Positions 49,415 to 58,239 of a stretch of DNA of 64,000 nucleotides are shown piece by piece. Both the position numbers and the translations under genes were made by a program. Position 1 is the stretch's first letter. Every line of letters starts with the position of its first letter. Below the pieces are notes generated by a model. It was not told where the DNA came from. It saw only the letters and a list, made by a program, of their open reading frames with translations, and did no database searches. This DNA is from Mikania micrantha (Eukaryota > Streptophyta > Magnoliopsida > Asterales > Asteraceae), in the NCBI GenBank assembly GCA_009363875.1, contig CM018682.1, forward strand, positions 50,537,372 to 50,601,371, in the 5' to 3' direction.

Positions 49415-49925
49415 ACAGGTTCGGTAGGCGAACCCTGTAGAGAACCTCACGAACCCTACTGGTTCGTTTGACCTCAGCCGAATCTGCCTCAGATCTCCTG
49501 CGAACCTTAGCGACCACGAACCAGTTATGGAACCTTCCTATGGCGAACCCTGCAGACATAACGAACCTATGGTTCGTTGATTTTAAACAGACGAACCCTA
49601 GGAGTTCCACGAACCATCACCTACTTTCCAGCCGAGCCTTCATGCAGATGTTAACCTAGACGAACCCTACCTGGTTCGTTACTCGACTTCACGAACCCAT
49701 GACACTTTGAACGAACCCGGCATACTGATCTTCTCACGAACCCAGGCAGCCGAACATTGCTAGCACCTCATGGTTCCCGAACCTTCATTACACCATGATA
49801 GCCGAACCATGCTGGACAATTTCTGGCCGAACCATGTAGTCAACTAAGCCTTCTTATAGGCCACGAACCATGACCATTGAAGTTTAGCCGAACCTTAGGC
49901 AATAATCCAGAGGGTTCGCTGCCTA
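49415..49925 (+). repeat. GAACC / GGTTCG motif array
   Basis: Dozens of short CGAACC, CCGAACC, ACGAACCC and inverse GGTTCG words in 500 bp, at irregular spacing and in both orientations. The - strand element has a different arrangement of the same words (37010-37590). Copies are also at 59297-59807, and in the split LTR at 34845-34926 and 62265-62600. Confidence 0.85.
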
Positions 49926-50125
49926 AAATGGCAGCCCACAACTCCTCGGCCCAAATCCAAAACATAATCGGCCCAACTCAATGCTACAAGGCCCAATATG
50001 GTCTTTGGCATTCTACACGGTCCATAAACAAGTGGATTGGCCCAACATCATAATCAATTGGCCCTTTGTTAACACAAACGGCCCATGGACCTCCATTTGA
50101 GCTAGTATCATAATTATGGGCTTAA
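49925..50125 (+). repeat. GGCCCA (TGGGCC) cluster
   Basis: About ten GGCCCA words in 200 bp, several followed by A or T. TGGGCC/T is the plant site II element known to bind TCP factors. The cluster sits downstream of the start site, between the GAACC array and the intron, and recurs at 36720-36990, 46870-47150, 59829-60025 and 62640-62760. Confidence 0.65.
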
Positions 50126-50550
50126 GGCCCAATGTGTGGCCCATAAACTCTATGTATATGTGAAATTGGTCAAAATGGGTTTAAGTTGCAACTTATCTTA
50201 AGCACATGATCAATTCACAATCACAAGACTTATGAAACAATTGAACATCTTTTCACAATACATGTTAATCAAATGGTGATAGAATTCGCAAACAATTATC
50301 ATTGTATGCACAAAGAATGTACACAACAGAACATTTCACATTAGTTTCTTGAACCCATGATCAAACAATAAATCCAAGACATAACTTTCAAGTGTTAATC
50401 AAGTTCAAGTGAACACAAGTCAATCAATGAATCAAAGTCTATACAATTATAAATCTTATATCTTATGTATGATTACAATGATATAGGAACAAGTTAGAAG
50501 TCCTGTTTGCTACTTGCTAACTGTTTAAGTTCAGAGTCTACTGCAGACAG

Positions 50551-51612
50551 GTGAGAACTTTAGCCCCTCTTTTACTGTTTTATAACTGTTTTGGGGTGGA
50601 ACACGTGATCAAAACCGCTATTTCAATCTTGTTTCATTGCACAGTGTATGTGCATTCATAAACATTACAGGTTTATCTTATGAATCCAAGTGATTCTTCC
50701 ACTGTTTAAGGAAATTGTCAACTGTTTTAAAGGAATTATTTACTATTAAACCCTTATTACTAAAAAGGATTTTATAATGTTTTCTTGAAATGTTTTATAA
50801 CAGTTTTACTCAAATGTTCTTTTAAAGGATTTTACAAACTCTTTTGTTATAAACCTTGTTATTACACAAGGTCATCACATCATGGTATTCAAAACAAGTG
50901 GTTCACAACATGGTATCCAAATCAAGTGGTTCAAAACATGGTATTCAAATTCATTGGTTCAAAACATGGTATTCAAGTCAAGTTGTTCACATCATGGTAT
51001 TCAAATCAAGAGATTCATTTCATGTTACATAAACAAAGGATTCAACTCGTGGAGTTAAATCCAGGTTTTCAATAAGACATTAACACATCCGGTTAAAGTA
51101 AGATTCAGAAAACATGGTGTCCATTGTTGTAAACAAACTTATAAACCCATCAAGTATCATATTCATTAGCGTTAGTACTGGGTGATCACAACAAGGGAAA
51201 GCGGACACATTGTTTCTTATCCAGGATGGAGTTAGCTTTTAAATTTGTTTTAAAAGCTAACTGCAGGTCTGGTGTCATGGTTTTCTTATCCAGGATGGAG
51301 TTGGCTTTTAAATTTGCTTTTAAAAGCCAACTGCAGGTCTGGTGTCATATGGTTATCAAAACTGCTGACGTATTATCTAACTCCAAACGTGGTTTGGGAC
51401 TTGATATTATCGGCTGTCGTGCGAACAGTGATTGGACTGTTTACACTCATTTTCTTACTTGATGTTAGTTTGGGTTGCAGCTCATCCGTGTGAATCTTAT
51501 GATGCTTTAACTTACCTATGTCTTATATCATATACTCATGTTTACAAATGCTTAAACCTATTGTTCTCACCAACTACGTCTGTAGTTGACAGTTACTTTT
51601 CACGTGTTTCAG
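50551..51612 (+). other. Candidate LTR intron (1062 bp)
   Basis: Donor CAGACAG|GTGAGAAC at 50551; acceptor block with branch-like TTGAC, a pyrimidine-rich stretch and TTTCAG|G ending at 51612. The two sites stay recognisable in LTRs of other families here whose other sequence has diverged. The twin hairpins and 28-bp repeats lie inside. The 3' LTR copy is 60433-61494. Inferred from consensus and conservation, not from RNA. Confidence 0.5.
51216..51348 (+). repeat. Twin hairpin direct repeat in the 5' LTR
   Basis: Two units of about 70 bp starting CTTATCCAGGATGGAGTT. The first has arms GTTAGC/GCTAAC and the second GTTGGC/GCCAAC. See 35521-35659 for the counterpart. Confidence 0.88.
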
Positions 51613-51892
51613 GTAATCAGGTTTAAGACATTCTCAGGGACAACTAAGGAGACCATTCTAAGATAGGACAAGATGAAGAAACATGCTAGGATGGAATAGA
51701 AACTCACTAAATCCTAAATGTTTAATTGTCTTGTTTGGAGTCTTATTTTGTAAACTATATTTTGGGTCTATAGTTGTCTTTATTTTGGTAGATAGTTGTC
51801 TATAACTAAACAATTGTCTTAACATTATGAAACATAGTAATCCATTGTGGTTGTTCTTATTCAATACTTGTGCATGATTCAACTGTTCATAC

Positions 51893-51934
51893 GTCACCGC
51901 GCCGTGGATTCCGCACGCGGCGCAGGGGTGTGAC
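51893..51934 (+). other. GC-rich hairpin at the LTR 3' end
   Basis: GTCAC (51893-51897) pairs with GTGAC (51930-51934) and GCGCCG (51899-51904) with CGGCGC (51918-51923). It ends one base before the LTR edge. Conserved in all four LTR ends of the two young elements; the 29649 and 32322 LTRs have a different stem, CCCCGAG/CTCGGGG or its variant, at the same place. Confidence 0.7.
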
Positions 51935-51938
51935 AGGT

Positions 51939-51956
51939 TGGTATCAGAGCCAAGGT
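51939..51956 (+). promoter_or_regulatory. Primer binding site, initiator tRNA-Met
   Basis: TGGTATCAGAGCCAAGG lies three bases after the LTR end. The first 14 bases match the complement of plant initiator tRNA-Met, the usual gypsy minus-strand primer, with a mismatch near the end. Confidence 0.92.
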
Positions 51957-53679
51957 TGTAGAGAACTAGGAAAAACCCAATGTTTAATGACCTAGACTAT
52001 AACCTAAGCTACCCAATAGGACTAAGTGCTATAGGCTTGAGGATACTTAGGATCTAAGTAACTTAAGTGAGCATTAAGTCTACAATAAGCTTGAAAGATC
52101 TTAGGACATTTTACTAAGATTAGACATCGAGTCAAAGAATTTGAATCGGATTTCTATAATTTTAGAAACCGAATTAAATTCTCACACATATGCATTTAAG
52201 GATTTCAGAGGCAAGGATCTATATTCTTAGTATCCTTGATCTGAAATTCTCACACAGAGATCATTATAGAAATTCAGAGGCAAAGATCTGTATTATCAGT
52301 ATCTTTGATATGAATTTCTTGTCATATTCATTATGGGATTTAGAGGCAAAGATCTATTAATTTAGAATCTTTGATCTAAGATCCTTGTCGTATTCATTAT
52401 GGGATTTAGAGGCAAAGATCTATTAATTTAGTATCTTTGATCTAAGATCCTTGTCATATTCATTATAGGATTCAAAGGTCAAGATCTATTAATTTAGAAC
52501 TTGGATTTGAGATCCTTGTCATATTCATTATAGGATTCAAAGGTCAAGGTCTATTAATTTAGAACTTAGATTTGAAATCCTTGTCATTGTTATCATTATC
52601 ATGGATTCATTATCATAGGAACTTTATGACTTAGAATCTGTGTAACAGTATTCTTTAGTTGAAGTTCTCACAGGAAATCATTATGCTCAGTACTGTAAGT
52701 ATTGGGAAACTAGGTTGACTAACCTAGGACACATATACATAAACCTAAGGTCTTAGTTTCTAGTAAATTAAGGACCATGGTTTACATAATCATAAACAGG
52801 ATCAAGGAACAAGAGAAATCATAAGACAATCATAATCAATCAACAGTTGGAATCTTAGCCCCAAATATAGACGACGGATTAGCGCTGACGTGTTGAGGTA
52901 AGTGGTGGGTCGGTGAGAGCTTACCCTATATATAAGCTTATTTCAGTATGTTAGGGGGAATCCGGCGTTTGTATTTGGAGTGAGGATTCGGGATCAACTG
53001 GACACATGGAACATTAGTCAAAACACATGGGATACAATCATTTGGGAAACAATCATTGGTGAATCAAATCATAATGAAATTCAAACTTGGATGAACCAGA
53101 CATTATGGTGAATCAACCAAGTTGTGAACATATCATAAATGTAAACCTTAAGTGAAATTCTTAAGTGATTACATCATTAGTACTTACTGGCATAAGTTAA
53201 CAGGAAAGTGTAGAGCACACGTATGATTTAGTTCTACATGTTAACAACTGTTAGTAGGTGCACGCATAACATAATCATAGTTCAGTCATGGAATCAATCA
53301 TAGTTCAAGTTGATCAAAGATCATGGGATTCTTAATCAATGGAAAACACATGGAAATCAGTACAAACGTGTTGCCAAATGCTAGCAAGGGCATGATCGTG
53401 GTATACCGAAACGGTGGTGGGCAGCGAGAGTGAGCCCTATATATAAGCTATTTTCGGTATATCGGGAAAGTGTCAGTGTGTAGGTTTGGTGGAGAGATCA
53501 TGAGACATCGTACATATTCACATGATAAGTATACAAATAAGTTGATAACTTATACGTGTACTGGATCATATTACAATTGAATGATAATACTAGTAGTATG
53601 GATATATTACTGACCTTATCATGAAAATTCAATTGTATCCATTCTCATTACTGACCCGCTTGTGGCTTCTATTCGTAGA
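51957..53679 (+). other. Leader of the complete element
   Basis: No gene is supported. It holds the tandem repeat (52195-52590), two TATATAGGGC-type hairpin motifs in reverse orientation (about 52905-52940 and 53417-53450) and several upstream ATGs. A leader this long with upstream ATGs would hinder scanning unless it is spliced or bypassed. Confidence 0.8.
52195..52590 (+). repeat. Leader tandem repeat, about 65-bp unit
   Basis: Reverse-complement counterpart of 44307-44830, with about 6-7 units; units end CAAAGATCTATTAATTTAG or CAAGATCTATTAATTTAG. It appears about one unit shorter than the - strand copy. Confidence 0.85.
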
Positions 53680-56600
53680 ATGCCTCCTCGACGAGACCCA
53701 AATGCTGGGGGTTCGACAAGCGGTAATGATGATGAAATTAACAAGATTGCTCGAGCTATCGCTGTTCACATGAGGGATGTGATCCCGGGTATGGTCACTG
53801 ATATTACCCAGAATCTTCGGGGAAGTACCGGTGATTCTGCACACAACTCAAATGCCACAAACGTTGGAACTGCTAACTTTACTTTCAAGCAGTTCAACGA
53901 TGCTAAGCCTCCTAAGTACTCTGGTACTGAGGGAGCAACCGGCCTACTGCAGTGGCTGGAAAGCATCGAAGACATTCTCGACTTCACTGGATGTCCTGAA
54001 AATCTGAAGGTCAAGATGGCCTCAAGTGCTTTTCATAAGGGAGCGCTTACCTGGTGGAACTCTGAGAAGAACGCCAGGGGACGTGAGGTCGCTCTAGCCT
54101 TACCATGGGATGGATTCAAGAACCTACTGGTGGAAAAGTTTTGTCCACGTCATGAACTGAAGAAACTGGAGGTAGAGATGTGGAATCTGGTGCAAGATAG
54201 TGGAGAGAACGCAAAGTATACAACTCGTTTCCATGAGTTGTGCATTCTGGTACCCCATTTGGTTACTCCTCTATCTCGCAGGATAGAGAAATACATCGAA
54301 GGCTTGCCTCTAGTTGTTAGAGGAACTGTTATGGGGAACAACCCCACTACTTTGGAAGCAGCAATTCAACTTGGTGCTTCACTTACTGAAGAATACGTGA
54401 AGTCTGGAGTGCTCACCCGAAAGGGATTCAAGAGAGCACAGATTGAAGAAGGCAAGAAGCCTGAACAGCACCACCACAAGAAGAAGAAACAGAAGACAAT
54501 CAAGAACTTTGCAGCGTTGACTGCGGCTGCACCTACTCACGCTACTCCTCTTACTGCTATGCCACAACCTGCTAATGTCAGAAAGCCTTACACTGGCCCG
54601 CTTCCACTTTGCACCAAATGCCAATATCATCATCTACCCACAATTCCATGCAGAAAGTGTCTCAAATGTGGGCGTATGGGACACTTGGCGGCTACATGCC
54701 GATCTACTCATCTTGCCGCTACAACAACTGCTACCACTACTGCTACAGGTGGAAGGGCCTGTTATAATTGTGGAGCAGAGGGACACTTCAGAAATCAGTG
54801 TCCAAAACTCAACAACAATACTGCTGCTGCTCGTGCTTTCATTATTGGAACTGCTGAAGCACGTGAAGAGCCGGCAGTCATCACGGGTACATTTCTTATC
54901 AATGATCACTATGTTCCTATCATATTTGATACTGGTGCTGATAAAAGTTTTATCTCTGCTCATACTGCTTCTTTGCTTAATATGCAACTATCCACACTTA
55001 CTGCTCCCTATATTGTAGAAGTAGCGAATGGTAAGACTATAGTTGTAGATTCCATCATTAATGCTTGTGAGCTAAGACTAAATGACCATCTCTTTTCCAT
55101 CGATCTTATTCCTATGACCCTCGGAAGCTTTGAAGTAGTGGTAGGAATGGATTGGTTATCTAAGAATAATGCTGAAATCGTATGCTCGGAGAAACTTATT
55201 CGAATTCCCCTACCGTCCGGCGAAACGATGATAGTTTACGGTGAGAAACCCTGCCGCGAATTGAAGATTGTATCGTGCATCAAGGCGAGGAAGTATCTGA
55301 AGAAGAAATATTATGCATTCTTAGCTCACGTGGTGGAAAAGAAACCTGACAAGAAAGCAGTTGGAGACGTACCAGTTATCAAAGACTATCCAGACGTATT
55401 TCCAGAAGACTTGCCTGGACTACCACCAGTCCGACAAGTGGAGTTTAGAATTGATCTCGTCCCTGGAGCAAACCCAGTGGCGAAGTCACCGTATCGGTTA
55501 GCACCGTCTGAGATGCAAGAACTGTCTAGTCAGCTTCAAGAACTTTTAGACAAAGGTTTCATAAGACCGAGTTTCTCTCCATGGGGATCTCCGGTTCTCT
55601 TTGTCAAAAAGAAAGACGGTTCGTTTCGCATGTGTATCGATTATCGTGAGCTGAACAAGTTAACAATCAAGAATAGATATCCTCTACCTAGGATCGATGA
55701 TTTGTTTGATCAATTACAGGGAGCAACTTGTTTCTCTAAGATTGACTTACGATCTGGGTATCATCAGTTAAGAGTAAATGATGAGGATATACCAAAGACG
55801 GCATTTAGGACTCGATATGGACACTATGAGTTTGTGGTTATGCCATTTGGGCTGACCAATGCACCCGCAGTGTTCATGGACTTGATGAATCGAGTCTGTA
55901 GGCCTTACCTGGATCAGTTCGTTATCGTCTTTATTGATGATATACTGATTTATTCCAAGTCAGAACGAGAACATGAGGATCATTTGAAGAAAGTCTTGGA
56001 ACTACTAAGAAAGGAACAATTTTATGCTAAATTCTCAAAGTGTGAATTTTGGCTAAAGGAGGTTCACTTCTTAGGACATGTCATAAACAAAGATGGGATA
56101 CATGTAGATCCGGCGAAGATTGAGGCGATTAAGAACTGGACTACTCCATCTACTCCAACAGAGATTCGTTCATTTCTGGGTCTGGCAGGTTATTATAGAA
56201 GATTCATTGCAAACTTCTCTAAGATAGCTTTGCCACTCACTACATTGACTCAGAAAGGTCAAGCGTTTATATGGGGACAGAAACAGGAAGATGCATTTCA
56301 ACTTCTTAAACAGAAGTTATGCAATTCCCCTATCCTTAGTCTTCCGGAAGGCAGTGATGATTTCATTGTCTACAGTGATGCTTCAAACCTTGGTCTCGGT
56401 TGTGTACTTATGCAACGGGACAAGGTCATTGCTTATGCTTCAAGACAACTCAAGGTTCACGAGAAGAATTACACTACTCATGACCTTGAGTTAGGGGCTG
56501 TGGTCTTTGCATTGAAGATTTGGAGACACTACCTGTATGGTACTAAATGTGTTATCTATACAGACCACAAGAGCCTTCAACACATTCTCAATCAGAAAGA

Positions 56601-58206
56601 ACTCAACATGAGACAACGACGTTGGGTTGAGCTTCTAACTGATTACGACTGTGAGATTCGTTACCATCCGGGTAAAGCCAATGTGGTGGCGGATGCTCTT
56701 AGTCGCAAGGAACCAGTCAAACCGATTCGTGTAAGAGCCATGGAGATCAACACACAGCCAAACTTGAAAGACTTGATTCGTATTGCGCAACAACAAGTAG
56801 TAACAGATAATCAACTCAAGACAGACTTGGATTGTGGTATTGAGAAGAAACTAGAACCTCGAGCTGATGGGTTGTTATATCTCAACGGCCGCATTTGGAT
56901 TCCAAAGTCTGAAGAATTGCGCACACTCATCTGTGATGAGGCACATAAGTCGCGATACTCAGTTCATCCTGGAGCCGACAAGATGTATCAGGACTTGAGG
57001 ACATCTTACTGGTGGCCGGGAATGAAGAAAGACATAGCACTGTACGTGGGAAAATGTCTTACTTGTTCAAAGGTCAAAGCAGAACATCAAAAGCCTTCGG
57101 GACTTCTGCAACAACCTGAAATTCCTCAATGGAAATGGGAGCAAATTTCCATGGATTTCATAACAAAGTTGCCGAGAACTCCGAGAGGTTTCGATTCGAT
57201 TTGGGTGATCGTTGATCGACTCACCAAATCTGCTCATTTTCTCCCTATCCGAGAGGATTACAAGATGGAGAAGTTATCCACATTGTACATCAACGAAATC
57301 ATTGCACGTCATGGTACACCAACATCAATCATATCTGATCGTGATAGTCGCTTCACTTCTCGCTTTTGGCAATCATTGCAAAAGGCTTTGGGAACGCGTG
57401 TTAATCTTAGCACGGCGTATCATCCCCAAACCGACGGCCAAAGTGAGAGGACTATCCAAACACTTGAGGACATGCTCCGTTCTTGTGTCATTGACTTCGG
57501 TGGAAGTTGGGACACTCATCTCCCACTCATTGAGTTTTCATATAACAATAGCTATCATACGAGCATTCAATGTGCACCATTCGAGGCTCTATATGGTAGA
57601 AAGTGCCGATCACCGGTCTGTTGGACCGAGATTGGTGACTCACAGGTCGTAGGACCAGAACTCATTCAGGAAACATCAGACAAGATCACAATCATTCAGT
57701 CACGGCTTAAGGCCGCACGAGATCGGCAGAAGAGTTATGCTGATCGACGTCGGAAACCGCTTGAGTTCCAAGTCGGTGACCGAGTCTTACTCAAAGTTTC
57801 TCCCTGGAAAGGCGTTGTCCGATTCGGGAAGAAAGGGAAACTTGCACCAAGGTACGTTGGACCTTTTGAGATCCTGGAACGGATCGGTCCCGTAGCCTAC
57901 AAACTCAAACTTCCAGTGGAGCTAAGCAATGTTCATGATACTTTTCATGTATCAAATCTTAAGAAATGCTTGGCGGATCATGATGTTCAGATTCCACTGG
58001 AAGACATACAGATTCAGAACAACATGCAATTCATTGAACGTCCAGTTGAGATCATGGATCATGGGGTCAAGAAACTTAAACGCAGCCGTATCCCGATCGT
58101 GAAAGTGCGATGGGAGGGCAAACGCGGTGCTGAGTTCACCTGGGAACGTGAAGACCAGATGAAGCTTAAGTACCCTCATCTTTTTACAGTATCTTCGGCT
58201 AGTTAA
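53680..58206 (+). CDS. gag-pol: Intact gag-pol polyprotein, Tekay-like chromovirus, 1508 codons
   Basis: Start at the ATG of MPPRR (53680); an in-frame GTG at 53662 is less likely. Gag capsid spans about residues 45-290. Two CX2CX4HX4C zinc knuckles (about 327-340 and 361-374) bind RNA. The protease has DTGAD at 417. RT is about 588-860, with FIDD aspartates at 753-754. RNase H follows, with the DAS motif near 900. Integrase has an HHCC finger (Cys 1126 and 1129) and D1159, D1220, E1256, a D-35-E spacing. The chromodomain-like tail is about 1449-1502, with an IPIVKVRW core and WERE. Gag and Pol share one frame, so proteins would be released by the protease. Chromoviral tails of this kind are thought to guide integration to heterochromatin, which fits insertion into another element's LTR. 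No stop, frameshift or missing catalytic residue was seen. RNase H has Ser before the DAS Asp where the sister copy has Cys. Confidence 0.97.
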   Translation: MPPRRDPNAGGSTSGNDDEINKIARAIAVHMRDVIPGMVTDITQNLRGSTGDSAHNSNATNVGTANFTFKQFNDAKPPKYSGTEGATGLLQWLESIEDILDFTGCPENLKVKMASSAFHKGALTWWNSEKNARGREVALALPWDGFKNLLVEKFCPRHELKKLEVEMWNLVQDSGENAKYTTRFHELCILVPHLVTPLSRRIEKYIEGLPLVVRGTVMGNNPTTLEAAIQLGASLTEEYVKSGVLTRKGFKRAQIEEGKKPEQHHHKKKKQKTIKNFAALTAAAPTHATPLTAMPQPANVRKPYTGPLPLCTKCQYHHLPTIPCRKCLKCGRMGHLAATCRSTHLAATTTATTTATGGRACYNCGAEGHFRNQCPKLNNNTAAARAFIIGTAEAREEPAVITGTFLINDHYVPIIFDTGADKSFISAHTASLLNMQLSTLTAPYIVEVANGKTIVVDSIINACELRLNDHLFSIDLIPMTLGSFEVVVGMDWLSKNNAEIVCSEKLIRIPLPSGETMIVYGEKPCRELKIVSCIKARKYLKKKYYAFLAHVVEKKPDKKAVGDVPVIKDYPDVFPEDLPGLPPVRQVEFRIDLVPGANPVAKSPYRLAPSEMQELSSQLQELLDKGFIRPSFSPWGSPVLFVKKKDGSFRMCIDYRELNKLTIKNRYPLPRIDDLFDQLQGATCFSKIDLRSGYHQLRVNDEDIPKTAFRTRYGHYEFVVMPFGLTNAPAVFMDLMNRVCRPYLDQFVIVFIDDILIYSKSEREHEDHLKKVLELLRKEQFYAKFSKCEFWLKEVHFLGHVINKDGIHVDPAKIEAIKNWTTPSTPTEIRSFLGLAGYYRRFIANFSKIALPLTTLTQKGQAFIWGQKQEDAFQLLKQKLCNSPILSLPEGSDDFIVYSDASNLGLGCVLMQRDKVIAYASRQLKVHEKNYTTHDLELGAVVFALKIWRHYLYGTKCVIYTDHKSLQHILNQKELNMRQRRWVELLTDYDCEIRYHPGKANVVADALSRKEPVKPIRVRAMEINTQPNLKDLIRIAQQQVVTDNQLKTDLDCGIEKKLEPRADGLLYLNGRIWIPKSEELRTLICDEAHKSRYSVHPGADKMYQDLRTSYWWPGMKKDIALYVGKCLTCSKVKAEHQKPSGLLQQPEIPQWKWEQISMDFITKLPRTPRGFDSIWVIVDRLTKSAHFLPIREDYKMEKLSTLYINEIIARHGTPTSIISDRDSRFTSRFWQSLQKALGTRVNLSTAYHPQTDGQSERTIQTLEDMLRSCVIDFGGSWDTHLPLIEFSYNNSYHTSIQCAPFEALYGRKCRSPVCWTEIGDSQVVGPELIQETSDKITIIQSRLKAARDRQKSYADRRRKPLEFQVGDRVLLKVSPWKGVVRFGKKGKLAPRYVGPFEILERIGPVAYKLKLPVELSNVHDTFHVSNLKKCLADHDVQIPLEDIQIQNNMQFIERPVEIMDHGVKKLKRSRIPIVKVRWEGKRGAEFTWEREDQMKLKYPHLFTVSSAS

Positions 58207-58232
58207 TTTCGGGACGAAATTCCCTTAACTAG
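58199..58232 (+). other. Inverted repeat joining the gag-pol stop and the PPT
   Basis: CTAGTTAA (58199-58206, including the stop) pairs with TTAACTAG (58225-58232), and TTTCG with CGAAA inside it, with a 5-nt bulge. The second arm runs into the PPT. It is unchanged in the - strand element and decayed in both old copies. Confidence 0.65.
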
Positions 58233-58238
58233 GGGAGA
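58231..58238 (+). promoter_or_regulatory. Polypurine tract AGGGGAGA
   Basis: One base before the 3' LTR (58240). A GGGACGAAAT-type block just upstream is a common feature before the PPT of Tekay/Del elements. Confidence 0.88.
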
Positions 58239-58239
58239 C

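Larger units (their letters stand above)
48358..51935 (+). mobile_element. 5' LTR of the complete element (3578 bp)
   Basis: TGTAACATTTG...GGTGTGACA. U3 is 48358 to about 49040, with a hairpin motif ending CCCTATATATA (about 48561-48595) and GGGTGACGAT (about 48703). TATA box at 49008, CT-rich start 49050-49085, GAACC/GGTTCG array 49415-49925, GGCCCA cluster 49925-50125, candidate intron 50551-51612, GC-rich terminal hairpin 51893-51934. No coding sequence is supported. Confidence 0.96.

Noticed and set aside
50785..51075. 96-codon ORF over the 28-bp repeats
   Set aside because: It translates a tandem repeat whose unit number differs between sisters, and it lies in the candidate intron.
51226..51493. 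Overlapping short ORFs over the twin hairpins (also at 35.4, 45.6 and 61.1 kb)
   Set aside because: They repeat because the LTR repeats; the paired-arm structure and two overlapping frames argue for noncoding sequence.
53662..53679. GTG start six codons upstream of gag
   Set aside because: Plant translation uses ATG; the MPPRR start at 53680 is shared with both other copies that retain the gag start.
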